Shown in pieces: positions 17,118-24,705 of a stretch of 64,000 bases of DNA; the stretch's first letter is position 1, and each line of letters begins with the position of its first letter. The stretch is taken from assembly GCA_023150375.1 (NCBI GenBank), contig JAKLLA010000010.1:62001-126000 (forward strand), in the 5' to 3' direction. The position numbers and the translations under genes are program-made. The notes below the pieces were generated by a model. The model was not told the origin of the DNA, did not search any database, and worked only from the letters and a program-made list of their open reading frames with translations. This stretch comes from Burkholderiaceae bacterium. GTDB taxonomy: Bacteria; Pseudomonadota; Gammaproteobacteria; Burkholderiales; Burkholderiaceae_C.

Positions 17118-17765
17118 ATGGCAGCTCGTTGGACCGCTTGGATCGTCTGGGCCGCGCTGGCCGGCAGTGTGGTGGCCTGGGCACTGCACCTGCGTGGGCG
17201 GCCCGCCCCGGTGCCGGCCCATGCCGAGACGGTGTCGCTGCAGCAGGCCGTGCAGGGCGATGTGCGGCGGCTCTTCGCCGTCGCCGCACCGGCTTCCGCC
17301 GCCGCGGTGGAGGCCGCCCCCGAGGCCGCCGGCCGCTTCCAGGTGCTGGGCGTGGCGGCGGGCGCGCGGGGCTCGGTGGCCGGCTGGGCGCTGATCGCGG
17401 TGGATGGGCAGGCGGCCCGCGCGGTGGCCGTCGGTGAGCCGGTGGGGCCGGATGGCTGGATCTTGCAATCCGTCACCACATCGCAGGTGTCGCTCGGCCC
17501 GCGCGGGGCCGCGCCGGCGCTGCAACTGGCCCTGCCGCTGCTGCCGCCGCCGCAGACGGGTTCGCTGCCGGCAGCGGGGGCCACCGCTGCGGCGCCTGCT
17601 GCGGTGGCGCCGCTGCAGGGCCCGCCCGGTGGAGCGGCGATGCGCCCGGGCAGCTGGCCGCAGCGCCCCGCGCCGGGCGAAGCGGTGCGTCTGGGTGTGC
17701 CGGCCGACGCCAACGGCATGCCTCAGGCCCCGGGCGGCGACGGCTCCCCCCCGGTCGAGCGCTGA
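17118..17765 (+). CDS. gspC: Type II secretion protein GspC (no PDZ domain)
   Basis: This 215-residue inner-membrane protein has one N-terminal helix (WTAWIVWAALAGSVVAWAL) and the periplasmic homology-region domain, with FQVLGVAAG, GWALIAVDGQAARAVAVGEPV and a W-I-L-Q-S motif. It links GspL/GspM to the N0 domain of GspD. The C-terminus is a Pro/Ala-rich tail without a PDZ or coiled-coil domain, as in several beta- and gamma-proteobacterial systems. It is the only gsp gene on the plus strand, divergent from gspG. ATG 17118 is preferred over an upstream in-frame GTG because the hydrophobic helix begins immediately. Confidence 0.85.
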   Translation: MAARWTAWIVWAALAGSVVAWALHLRGRPAPVPAHAETVSLQQAVQGDVRRLFAVAAPASAAAVEAAPEAAGRFQVLGVAAGARGSVAGWALIAVDGQAARAVAVGEPVGPDGWILQSVTTSQVSLGPRGAAPALQLALPLLPPPQTGSLPAAGATAAAPAAVAPLQGPPGGAAMRPGSWPQRPAPGEAVRLGVPADANGMPQAPGGDGSPPVER

Positions 17766-17786
17766 CCTGCGACGCCGGGCCGGGGC

Positions 17787-18902
17787 TCAGCGGTCCTCGG
17801 GCAAGGTGACGAATTCGCGCCGCGGCGGGGCCGGCTCGCCGGCGGTCGAAGGGTTCGGCACCGGCAGCGGCTCGACCACGTCCACCACCTCGCTGAGCAG
17901 GGCGGCGGCGGCGTCGACCAGCGGCCAGCTCAGCGCGATGCCACTGCCGTCCAGGCTGTGCATGCCCAGCGCCAGCAGCGCCGTGCTCTGGAAACCGGCC
18001 AGCACCGTGTCCAGACCGGCGTGCTCGGTGCTGCGGCAGAACACGGCATAGTCGGCCACCGGCCCGGCGATGTGCGAGGCGACGATCAGCGCCGCGCAGG
18101 CGGCCATGCCGTCGACCATCAGCAGGTGGCGTTTCTCGGCGGCCTTGAGCATGGCGCCGACCATCATCGCGGTCTCGAAGCCGCCGAAGGCGGCCAGCAC
18201 CTCCACCGGGTCCTCGACGTGGCCGTGGCGGGTCTGTGCCGCCTGCAGCAGGGCCAGACTGTGTTCGAGGGCCAGGCCGTCCATGTCCGGTCCGGCCTGG
18301 ACCAGCTCGCGCAGCGGCAGCCCGGTCAGCCGCGCGATCACCAGCGCGGCGGCCTGTGGCGAGCCCACCCCCAGTCCGGCACAGCCCAGCACGTTGCCCG
18401 GCAGCGCGTCCGCGATCTCCATGCCGGCGCGGATCGCGGCGTTGACCTGATCGAGCGTCATGGCCTGGGCGACACCGCAGTGGCGGGTGCCGTGGGCGAT
18501 CTTGCGCGCCAGTACACCGGGGCGCGGCGGCAGCGGGGTGGCCAGACCGCAGTCCACCAGGTGCAGCGTCAGCCCGGCGCGGTGCGCGAAGACCGGCAGC
18601 GGCACACGGCTTTCGAGGATGTCGTCGACCTGCTCGGCCGTGCTGCGCGCCTGCGCGGTGGCCAGGTCCACCGCCAGCCCGTGATCGCCGGCGAAGACGA
18701 GCAGCTGGGGCTGGCGCAGCCGCGGGCGCAGCTGGTTCTGGATCAGGCCGATGCGCACCGCCAGCGGCTCGAGCTCGCCCATGCGTCCGGCCAGACCGGC
18801 GCGGCGTGCCAGCTTGAGCTGCAGGGCCTGCTCGAGCGAGGGGCGGGCAGTGGGGGCGATCAGCGGCGGGTGGTCGGCAAGCATCGTGCGCAGCGCGTTC
18901 AC
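17787..18902 (-). CDS. CobT-like nicotinate-nucleotide phosphoribosyltransferase with altered active site
   Basis: The protein shows the CobT fold signatures: LLVFAGDHGLAVD (about residues 68-80), RKIAHGTR (about 133-140), a GGFE...GAMLKAA region (about 240-254) and a late DGSGIAL motif. CobT transfers phosphoribose from NaMN to the lower ligand base of cobamides. From memory of the Salmonella enzyme, the two key glutamates (about Glu174 in GVGELG and Glu317 in GEGSG) align here with Gly in GCAGLG and Asp in LDGSG. The KPxGSLG loop is RRAGLAGRMGELE. The enzyme may still work, or use another base or nucleotide. No other cobamide genes are nearby. The start is uncertain: GTG 18902 (371 aa), ATG 18941 and ATG 18884 are all possible. 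Confidence 0.75.
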   Translation of the reverse strand: MNALRTMLADHPPLIAPTARPSLEQALQLKLARRAGLAGRMGELEPLAVRIGLIQNQLRPRLRQPQLLVFAGDHGLAVDLATAQARSTAEQVDDILESRVPLPVFAHRAGLTLHLVDCGLATPLPPRPGVLARKIAHGTRHCGVAQAMTLDQVNAAIRAGMEIADALPGNVLGCAGLGVGSPQAAALVIARLTGLPLRELVQAGPDMDGLALEHSLALLQAAQTRHGHVEDPVEVLAAFGGFETAMMVGAMLKAAEKRHLLMVDGMAACAALIVASHIAGPVADYAVFCRSTEHAGLDTVLAGFQSTALLALGMHSLDGSGIALSWPLVDAAAALLSEVVDVVEPLPVPNPSTAGEPAPPRREFVTLPEDR

Positions 18903-19061
18903 GGAAGGAAGCGGGGCGGCCGGACAGCGCCGGACGCGCATCCCCGGGGCGCGCGAAGCGCCGCCGGGGCCTGCCATTGTGCGAGCCGACCGGCTCGCGC
19001 ACCATGCCACGATGTCACGCCGCCGCCCCTGCCGCGCCAGCGGCGGCGCGGGCGCAGGATC

Positions 19062-20714
19062 TCAGCGCAGGAAGAGCCGGTAGACCGGGTTGTTCGTCTC
19101 TTCCACGCAGGGGTAGGCCAGCGTGTCGAGGAAGCGGCGGAATTCGCCCCGGTCGGCGCGGGGCACCTGGATGCCCACCAGGATGCGGCCGTAGTCGGCA
19201 CCCTGGTTGCGGTAGTGGAACAGGCTGATGTTCCAGTCCGGGTGCATGCTCGAGAGGAAGCGCATCAGCGCCCCGGGCCGCTCGGGGAAGACGAAGCGGA
19301 ACAGCCGCTCGTCGTGTGCCAGTTCCGATCGCCCGCCCACCAGGTGGCGCAGGTGGCTGTTGGCCAGTTCGTCGTGGGTCAGGTCGACCGCGGCGAAACC
19401 CTGCTCGCGAAACAGTTCGGCGATCTGCGCCGACTCGCCGCGACCGCGCGTGCTCAGGCCGACGAAGATGTGCGCCTGCTGCACGTCGCTGATGCGGTAG
19501 TTGAATTCGGTGACGCTGCGCGGGCCGATCAGCTCGCAGAAGCGCTTGAACGAGCCGCGCTCCTCCGGGATCGTCACCGCGAACAGCGCTTCGCGGGCCT
19601 CGCCGACCTCGGCGCGCTCGGCCACGAAGCGCAGGCGGTCGAAGTTCATGTTCGCACCGCAGGTGATGGCCACCAGCGTCTGGTCGCGCGCTCCGCTGCG
19701 CTCGACGTACTGCTTCAGGCCGGCCAGCCCCAGCGCACCGGCGGGCTCGAGGATCGAGCGGGTGTCCTGGAAGACGTCCTTCATCGCCGCGCAGACCTCG
19801 TCGGTGTCCACGCGGATGTACTCGTCGACCAGCACACGGGCCAGCCGGAAGGTCTCCACACCCACCTGCTTGACCGCCGTACCGTCGGAGAACAGCCCGA
19901 CATCGGCCAGGCGCACCCGCTTGCCGGCCTGCACCGAACGGATCATGGCGTCCGAGTCGGCGGTCTGCACCCCGATCACGCGGATCTCCGGGCGCACCGC
20001 CTTGAGGTAGGCGGCCACGCCGGAGATCAGCCCGCCCCCGCCGATGGCGACGAACACCGCGTCGATCGGCCCCTGGTGCTGGCGCAGGATCTCCATCGCG
20101 ATGGTGCCCTGGCCGGCGATCACGTCCGGGTCGTCGAAGGGGTGCACGAAGGTCAGGCCTTCGTCGCGCGCCAGCGTCACGGCGTGCTCGTAGGCATCGG
20201 TGAAGCTGTCGCCCTGCAGCACGACGTCGCCGCCGAGTGCGCGCACCGCGTCGATCTTCACCTGCGGGGTGGTCACGGGCATCACGATGCAGGCCCGGCA
20301 GCCCAGGCGCCGGGCCCCCAGCGCGACGCCCTGGGCGTGGTTGCCGGCCGAGGCGCAGATCACGCCGCGCGCCAGCTGTTCGGCACTGAGCTGCGCCATC
20401 TTGTTGTAGGCGCCGCGCAGCTTGAAGCTGAAGACAGGCTGGTTGTCCTCGCGCTTGAGCAGCACCTGGTTGCCCAGCCGCGCCGACAGGCTGCGTGCCG
20501 GTTCCAGCTCGGTCTCGCGCGCCACGTCGTAGACCTTGGCGTTGAGGATGCGCTGCAGGTAGCGGGTCGCCATGGCGGCCTTGCGGCTGCGCGCCGAGGC
20601 CGCCTTGGCACGCGGGCGCGGGGCGGTCGGGGTGCCCGCAGCGCCCGGTGCGCTCGCGGCGGCATCGGGTTCCGGGGCGGAGGGCGATCGGGGACGGCGC
20701 GCGGCTGGCGACAT
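19062..20714 (-). CDS. ilvA: Threonine dehydratase, biosynthetic (threonine ammonia-lyase)
   Basis: This PLP enzyme converts threonine to 2-oxobutanoate, the first step of isoleucine synthesis. The PLP lysine motif is FSFKLRGAYNKM (about residues 94-105). SAGNHAQGVA and the glycine loop IGGGGLISG follow, and two ACT-like regulatory domains occupy about 375-550, which marks the isoleucine-inhibited biosynthetic form. Full length from the ATG at 20714 is 550 residues. The first 47 are Ala/Pro/Arg-rich and not part of the enzyme core, so ATG 20573 (MATRYLQRILNAKVYDV) may be the real start. A TATGAT box lies at 20747-20752. The small-RNA candidate and its terminator lie about 110 bases upstream. 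Confidence 0.93.
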   Translation of the reverse strand: MSPAARRPRSPSAPEPDAAASAPGAAGTPTAPRPRAKAASARSRKAAMATRYLQRILNAKVYDVARETELEPARSLSARLGNQVLLKREDNQPVFSFKLRGAYNKMAQLSAEQLARGVICASAGNHAQGVALGARRLGCRACIVMPVTTPQVKIDAVRALGGDVVLQGDSFTDAYEHAVTLARDEGLTFVHPFDDPDVIAGQGTIAMEILRQHQGPIDAVFVAIGGGGLISGVAAYLKAVRPEIRVIGVQTADSDAMIRSVQAGKRVRLADVGLFSDGTAVKQVGVETFRLARVLVDEYIRVDTDEVCAAMKDVFQDTRSILEPAGALGLAGLKQYVERSGARDQTLVAITCGANMNFDRLRFVAERAEVGEAREALFAVTIPEERGSFKRFCELIGPRSVTEFNYRISDVQQAHIFVGLSTRGRGESAQIAELFREQGFAAVDLTHDELANSHLRHLVGGRSELAHDERLFRFVFPERPGALMRFLSSMHPDWNISLFHYRNQGADYGRILVGIQVPRADRGEFRRFLDTLAYPCVEETNNPVYRLFLR

Positions 20715-20823
20715 GGTGCTCGGACGGTGGATCGGGGAAACCGACCATCATAAGTGAGCACCCCGGCGCGCCCGAGCGACTCGGCTCCCGGGCACGGCGC
20801 GGGGCGTGCGGACCGGGCGGGCC

Positions 20824-20852
20824 AAAAAAAAACCCGGGTGATGAAACCCGGG
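20824..20852 (-). terminator. Intrinsic terminator of the small-RNA candidate
   Basis: On the minus strand, CCCGGGT-TTCATC-ACCCGGG forms a perfect 7-bp stem with a 6-base loop (20852-20833). It is followed by nine consecutive T (20832-20824). This is the best intrinsic terminator in the window and reads only in the minus direction. Confidence 0.85.
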
Positions 20853-20960
20853 CTGAATCCACCTGTTGAGGAGGGTGGAGGAGACAATCGGTGGAACCGC
20901 TGCGCAGAGCCGGGGTGTGTCTGGATTGACAAACCTGTCTCGATGCGTTTCGCGTCCCGT
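20824..20960 (-). ncRNA. Candidate small regulatory RNA upstream of ilvA
   Basis: A stand-alone transcription unit of about 137 bases is predicted: a sigma-70 promoter at 20967-20995, then a start near 20960, ending in the terminator at 20824-20852. It contains a GAGACA/TGTCTC helix (20936-20941 with 20881-20886), a TGTC/GACA hairpin and a CGG/CCG hairpin inside it. Between that helix and the terminator is an unpaired 16-base C/U stretch, CUCCUCCACCCUCCUC (20883-20868), complementary to Shine-Dalgarno sequences. A long U-tail and an exposed anti-SD motif are features of Hfq-type regulatory RNAs; that reading is inference. The alternative is an attenuator leader of ilvA. No convincing leader peptide rich in Ile, Leu or Val codons was seen. 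It does not match my memory of 6S, 4.5S or RNase P RNA. Confidence 0.6.
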
Positions 20961-20966
20961 GGCCGC

Positions 20967-20995
20967 AGTATAGCGAGGCTCATGGTGCAATGCAA
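20967..20995 (-). promoter_or_regulatory. Sigma-70 promoter of the small-RNA candidate
   Basis: On the minus strand TTGCAT (20995-20990) and TATACT (20972-20967) are separated by exactly 17 bases. This is close to consensus and stands out in GC-rich surroundings. There is no long open frame downstream before the terminator. Confidence 0.7.
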
Positions 20996-21121
20996 CGACG
21001 GGGCCTGCCGCCGCTGCGCACAATAGCGGCCGGATGTCGCGGCAGTTCCGTCGCGCCGGCACCGAGGCTGAGTCCAGGCGACCTGCTCGGGGCTTCTTTC
21101 TACTTCTGCGGGACTTTTCGC

Positions 21122-21547
21122 ATGGAATGCACGATCGACTGGATGCCGGCCTCCGGCATGGCCTTCAGCGCCGAGACCGGCAGCGGCCACCTCCTGACGA
21201 TGGATGGCGCCCCCGAGGGCGGCGGGCGCAATCTGGCGCCGCGGCCGATGGAGACCCTGCTGGCCGGCGCCGGGGCCTGCACGGCCTACGACGTGGTGCT
21301 GATCCTGAAGCGCGGCCGCCACGCGGTGCTGGGCTGCCGGGTGAAGGTGCAGGCCGACCGGGCCGAGACCGACCCGAAGGTCTTCACCCGCGTGGTGATG
21401 CACTTCGTGGTGAGCGGCCGACAGCTGCCGCCGGCCGCAGTGGAGCGGGCCGTGCAGCTGTCGCACGACAAGTACTGTTCGGCGATCGCGATGCTGGCCA
21501 AGACCGCTCAGGTCGAAACCCGCGTCGAGGTGGTCGAGGCGCCCTGA
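21122..21547 (+). CDS. OsmC/YhfA-like family protein
   Basis: This 141-residue alpha/beta protein has the OsmC-family layout: a PMETLLAGAGACTAYDVVLILK segment (shown here only as residues about 42-63), in which one redox-type cysteine (Cys53) sits at the start of the central helix, and a second (Cys118) in SHDKYCSAIAML. The two conserved cysteines are those that reduce organic hydroperoxides in OsmC/Ohr proteins. The pattern is closer to the YhfA subgroup, whose substrate is unclear. It starts at an ATG with only a weak ribosome-binding site; the open frame upstream has no family similarity. It is convergent with coq7 (48-base gap). Confidence 0.85.
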   Translation: MECTIDWMPASGMAFSAETGSGHLLTMDGAPEGGGRNLAPRPMETLLAGAGACTAYDVVLILKRGRHAVLGCRVKVQADRAETDPKVFTRVVMHFVVSGRQLPPAAVERAVQLSHDKYCSAIAMLAKTAQVETRVEVVEAP

Positions 21548-21595
21548 CGGGGCGGGGGCGTAGCGCCACAACGCCTGGGCTGCGGCGCGCGCCCC

Positions 21596-22231
21596 TCAGA
21601 TCCGGTGCGCCGTGGTGGTCATGACCTTCGCTGCAGCGGCCATCGCCCAGCGCAGCGGTGCGGGCGGACGCCGCCCCCCGGCCGCCGCCGCGCTGTCGGC
21701 ATGTGCGGCCTCGTCCTCGCGCATGCGTGCCACGATGGCGCGCGAGGCGGCGTCGGCCGCGGGCAGCCGGTCGAGGTGAGACTGCAGGTGGGCCTCGACC
21801 TGCCGCTCGGTCTCGATGACGAAACCCAGCCCCCGAGCCGGGGCGGCCCGCCCGGCCACCCAGCCCAGCGCGAAGGCGCCGGCATACCAGAGGGGATTGA
21901 GCAGCGAGGGGCGGCTGCCCAGTTCGGTCAGGCGCTGCTCGGTCCAGGCCAGGTGGTCGATCTCCTCGGCGGCGGCCTGGCGCAGCTGCCGGCGCGTCGC
22001 TTCATCGCGGCAGCTCAGCGCCTGGGCGGTGTACAGCGCCTGGGCGCAGACCTCTCCGACGTGGTTCACGCGCATCAATGCACCCGACAGCGCCTGCTGC
22101 TCGGGCGACAGTTCGGCCGCTTCGTCCTGCGGCGCAGGCAGCGGTCGGGGTCGCGCGGCGTGGTGGCGGCCCCACACGGTGCGCAGGGCCTGGTCGACGG
22201 TGCTGAACAGCAGGTCGGTAGCGGTCGGCAT
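21596..22231 (-). CDS. coq7: 2-polyprenyl-3-methyl-6-methoxy-1,4-benzoquinol hydroxylase Coq7
   Basis: This di-iron hydroxylase carries out the penultimate step of ubiquinone synthesis (5-demethoxyubiquinol to its hydroxylated product) at the inner membrane. The iron ligands sit in [14 protein letters not shown] (about residues 54-67), [10 protein letters not shown] (about 89-98), [10 protein letters not shown] (about 140-149) and REDEAAHA (about 171-178). The 211-residue length and a mid-protein hydrophobic surface helix (ALGWVAG) fit bacterial Coq7. It is transcribed alone and divergent from the porin gene. A weak, single purine-rich ribosome-binding site precedes the ATG. Confidence 0.93.
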   Translation of the reverse strand: MPTATDLLFSTVDQALRTVWGRHHAARPRPLPAPQDEAAELSPEQQALSGALMRVNHVGEVCAQALYTAQALSCRDEATRRQLRQAAAEEIDHLAWTEQRLTELGSRPSLLNPLWYAGAFALGWVAGRAAPARGLGFVIETERQVEAHLQSHLDRLPAADAASRAIVARMREDEAAHADSAAAAGGRRPPAPLRWAMAAAAKVMTTTAHRI

Positions 22232-22553
22232 GATTCGGCGGGCGGTTCGAGGAGACGATGCGTGCGGACGACAGTCGGCCCTTCGGCAAGGTGCTGCCGG
22301 GCCGATTCATCGCACTTTAATGAACGGGGTCGGCCGTTTCGGCGGCCGCCGCCGGCGGTGAAAGCGAATGTTGCAGCAGGGCAACGGTCCGGGTGGGATT
22401 GTGGTTACCCAGCTTGGCAATTCGTCAGGGCGTCTGGTGGAATACCGCCAGCTTCCGAAGAGGAGGTCGGCCTGAAACGGCGCTGCTGGATGGGTGAATG
22501 TCCGCAAAGCAGGCTCCACTCGGGACAATGTGTTCAACCTAGGAGATCGTTTG
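22232..22553. other. Divergent intergenic region between coq7 and the porin gene
   Basis: These 322 bases hold no recognisable gene. A GGCCG/CGGCC hairpin occurs near 22331-22346. A weak promoter-like pair for the porin, TTGGCA (22414-22419) and TGGAAT (22438-22443), has an 18-base spacing. AGGAG (22541-22545) is the porin ribosome-binding site. The porin leader would be about 100 bases, long enough for small-RNA control, which is common for porins; no specific pairing site was established. Confidence 0.4.
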
Positions 22554-23543
22554 ATGAAGAAGTCTTTGCTCGCTCTGGCAGTGCTGGGCGCTTTTGCGGG
22601 TGCCGCTTCGGCCCAATCCTCGGTGACCCTGTACGGCCGTGTGGACCTGTCGGTGGCCAAGAACGCCGGCTCGGCCGACAAGGTCATCCAGAACGGCTCC
22701 GGCAGCCGTCTGGGCCTGCGTGGTTCGGAAGACCTCGGTGGCGGCCTGGCCGCCGTGTTCAACATCGAGCACCGTTTCGACGCCGACACCGGTGTGCAAA
22801 CCAGCAAGGACACGGCGTCTTACAACGCCACCACTGGTAAGGTGACGGTGAACTCCGGAAAGTTCTGGTCTGCTCGTTCCTTCGTCGGCCTGAAGGGCGG
22901 TTTCGGCCAGCTGGTGCTGGGTCGTGAGTACACCACCGCCTTCCTGGGCTCGCAGCTGGCGAACGACCCCTGGGGCTGGGATACCGTCGCGACCTGGACC
23001 GGCACCAGCGGCATCACCGGTGGTGGCATCGCCAAGGTCCGTAACGACAAGTCGATCACCTACAACCTGACGGCCGGTCCGGTCAGCTTCGGTGCTCAGG
23101 TGGCCGAGTCCCAGCCGGCTGCCGGCCTGGTCAACAAGCCGATGAACCTGTCGCTGGGCCTGGGCATGGGCGCCTTCTCGGCGAACCTGGGCTACGAAAT
23201 CACCGGTGAAGAAGCGGCCGAGAAGGCCAAGGTCCTGACCATCGGCGGCAAGGCCAAGTTCGGCATGGTCGGCGTGGGCCTGTCCTACACCGACGGCACC
23301 AAGGCCAACGGTGACGACGTCAAGGGCTACATGGGCACCGTGACCGCCGATGTCGGCGCCGGCCAGATCCGCTTCGCCGCCGGCCAGCGCGAGACCGCCG
23401 ATGTCAAGGACATCAGCCTGATCGCCGTGGGCTACCACCACAACGTCAGCAAGCGCACCACGCTGTACGTCGACGTCGCCAACAACAGCAAGCTGAACAG
23501 CGAGAAGTCGGCCTACAACCTGGGCGTCAAGCACAACTTCTGA
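22554..23543 (+). CDS. Outer-membrane porin, Burkholderiales OmpC/Omp32-like type
   Basis: This 329-residue trimeric general diffusion porin has a signal peptide MKKSLLALAVLGAFAGAASA cleaved before QSSVTLYGRVDLS. The barrel shows the usual SRLGLRGSEDLGGGL, ARSFVGLKGGFGQLVLGRE and a C-terminal LGVKHNF ending in Phe, the signal for outer-membrane insertion. Codon usage is skewed toward frequent codons and A-ending wobble is scarce, consistent with high expression. AGGAG precedes the ATG by eight bases. It is a single-gene transcript bounded by a strong terminator. The eyelet loop contains Tyr/Asn/Trp residues (AFLGSQLANDPWGWD). Ion selectivity cannot be told from sequence. Confidence 0.95.
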   Translation: MKKSLLALAVLGAFAGAASAQSSVTLYGRVDLSVAKNAGSADKVIQNGSGSRLGLRGSEDLGGGLAAVFNIEHRFDADTGVQTSKDTASYNATTGKVTVNSGKFWSARSFVGLKGGFGQLVLGREYTTAFLGSQLANDPWGWDTVATWTGTSGITGGGIAKVRNDKSITYNLTAGPVSFGAQVAESQPAAGLVNKPMNLSLGLGMGAFSANLGYEITGEEAAEKAKVLTIGGKAKFGMVGVGLSYTDGTKANGDDVKGYMGTVTADVGAGQIRFAAGQRETADVKDISLIAVGYHHNVSKRTTLYVDVANNSKLNSEKSAYNLGVKHNF

Positions 23544-23550
23544 TGATGTG

Positions 23551-23612
23551 GGGCCATCGCCTTCGACGATGGCCCTCGTTACGGAATGAAGCCACCTTCG
23601 GGTGGCTTTTTT
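23551..23612 (+). terminator. Tandem hairpins and intrinsic terminator after the porin gene
   Basis: A 9-bp hairpin (GGGCCATCG at 23551-23559 with CGATGGCCC at 23567-23575) is followed by the terminator GCCACC-TTCG-GGTGGC (23591-23606) and six T (23607-23612). The UUCG tetraloop makes it very stable. The first stem may protect the abundant porin mRNA end. Confidence 0.88.
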
Positions 23613-23645
23613 CATGGGTGGGGCAGCACTCGGGGCAACGACGGG

Positions 23646-24401
23646 ATGAACTGGCAGAGGATTTCTGGCGTGAGCCGTACGCTCGCGGGGAGTGGCCTGG
23701 CGGCCGGGGTGGCTTGGCTGATGGGCGGTTGTGCGCTGCCGGTGGCCGACTCCGCCGTGCCGGCGCCGGCGAGCGCCGAGTGGCGGGCCGTGCCGCTGCC
23801 CGGCAAGGCGGCGACGCGCTATGTGCGCACCTCGCTGGACGGTCGCAGCGTGCTGCATGCGCGCGCCGATCGCTCGGCCAGCATGTGGCGGCATGTGCTG
23901 CGGGTCGAGCCGGTGGGGCTCGGCCGCCTGCACTTCAGCTGGAAGGTGCCTCGCCTGATCCCCGGTGCCGACCTGAGTCGGCGCGAGGGCGACGACACGC
24001 CGGTGCGGCTGGTGCTGGCCTTCGACGGCGACCGCCAGCGGCTGTCGATGCGCGAGCGCATGCTGTTCGATCTGGCCGAGTCCCTCACCGGCGAAGCGCC
24101 GCCCTATGCGACGCTGATGTACGTCTGGGATCCCCAGGCGCAGCCCGGCACCGTGATCCCGGCGCCGCGCAGCGATCGGGTGCGGGGGCTGGTGGTGGAG
24201 TCCGGACCGCAGCGTCTGGGCCGCTGGCTGCACTACGAACGGGATGTGGCCGCGGACTTCCAGCAGGTGTTCGGCGAGGCGCCGGGCGCACTGATCGGCG
24301 TGGCGGTGATGACCGACAGCGACAACACCGGCACGCAGGCAGAGGCCTTCTACGGCGGCATCGAGTTGCAGATCGAAGGCGGCCGTCTGCGGTTGCTCTG
24401 A
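23646..24401 (+). CDS. DUF3047 family exported protein
   Basis: This 251-residue protein has an N-terminal export signal (about residues 9-30) ending in AWLMGGC; the Cys could be a lipoprotein acceptor, although the box is not ideal. The rest matches the DUF3047 pattern I recognise by WKVPRLIPGADLSRREGDD, LMYVWDP, RGLVVESG and VGVAVMTDSDNT-like segments, a probably lectin- or jelly-roll-like beta domain. Its function is unknown. The first in-frame ATG (23586) lies inside the porin terminator, so ATG 23646 is chosen. It is convergent with the LptM-like gene. Confidence 0.75.
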   Translation: MNWQRISGVSRTLAGSGLAAGVAWLMGGCALPVADSAVPAPASAEWRAVPLPGKAATRYVRTSLDGRSVLHARADRSASMWRHVLRVEPVGLGRLHFSWKVPRLIPGADLSRREGDDTPVRLVLAFDGDRQRLSMRERMLFDLAESLTGEAPPYATLMYVWDPQAQPGTVIPAPRSDRVRGLVVESGPQRLGRWLHYERDVAADFQQVFGEAPGALIGVAVMTDSDNTGTQAEAFYGGIELQIEGGRLRLL

Positions 24402-24437
24402 ATCCTCGCGCCGGCCGGGCCGGCGCGGGGCGACCGG

Positions 24438-24686
24438 TCAGCGCTGCGGTGTGGCGCGGCGGGCGGCGGCGGACGCGGCGGCGGCAGGTGAGGCCGTCGT
24501 GATATCGCCGTGCGCGCCTGCCCGGTCGGTGGGGGCTGCCGCAGCGGGCGGCAGGTAGAGCGGGCCCTTCTGGCCGCAGGCGCCCAGCAGCAGGGGGAAG
24601 AGGCCCAGGGCGATCACCCTGCGGGGGCTCCACCGGGCGACACGGTCGGCCGCGGCCGACGACGCTACACTGACCGCTCTTTTCAT
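24438..24686 (-). CDS. lptM: LptM-like small lipoprotein (YifL family)
   Basis: This protein of about 82 residues has the LptM hallmark: a signal peptide (VIALGLFPLLLGAC) with the acylated Cys followed by GQKGPLYLPP. LptM assists assembly of the LptD/LptE lipopolysaccharide translocon in enterobacteria; transfer of that role here is inference. The rest is an Ala/Thr-rich tail. Divergence from cyaY is the usual betaproteobacterial arrangement. However, lysA, which normally follows lptM, is missing; a DUF3047 gene lies there on the other strand. Starts at 24707, 24695 and 24686 are in frame; 24686 is preferred because it avoids overlap with cyaY. Confidence 0.75.
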   Translation of the reverse strand: MKRAVSVASSAAADRVARWSPRRVIALGLFPLLLGACGQKGPLYLPPAAAAPTDRAGAHGDITTASPAAAASAAARRATPQR

Positions 24687-24705
24687 CTCGATCATTCTAT
24701 TGCGC

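Noticed and set aside
6063-17765. Missing gspO/prepilin peptidase as a defect in the secretion locus
   Set aside because: In most proteobacteria the peptidase is shared with type IV pili and encoded elsewhere (pilD), so its absence here is normal.
20824-20960. 6S, 4.5S (SRP) or RNase P RNA identity for the small RNA
   Set aside because: The sequence is too short and lacks the conserved 6S bubble, the SRP GGAAG/tetraloop domain and RNase P core motifs as I remember them.
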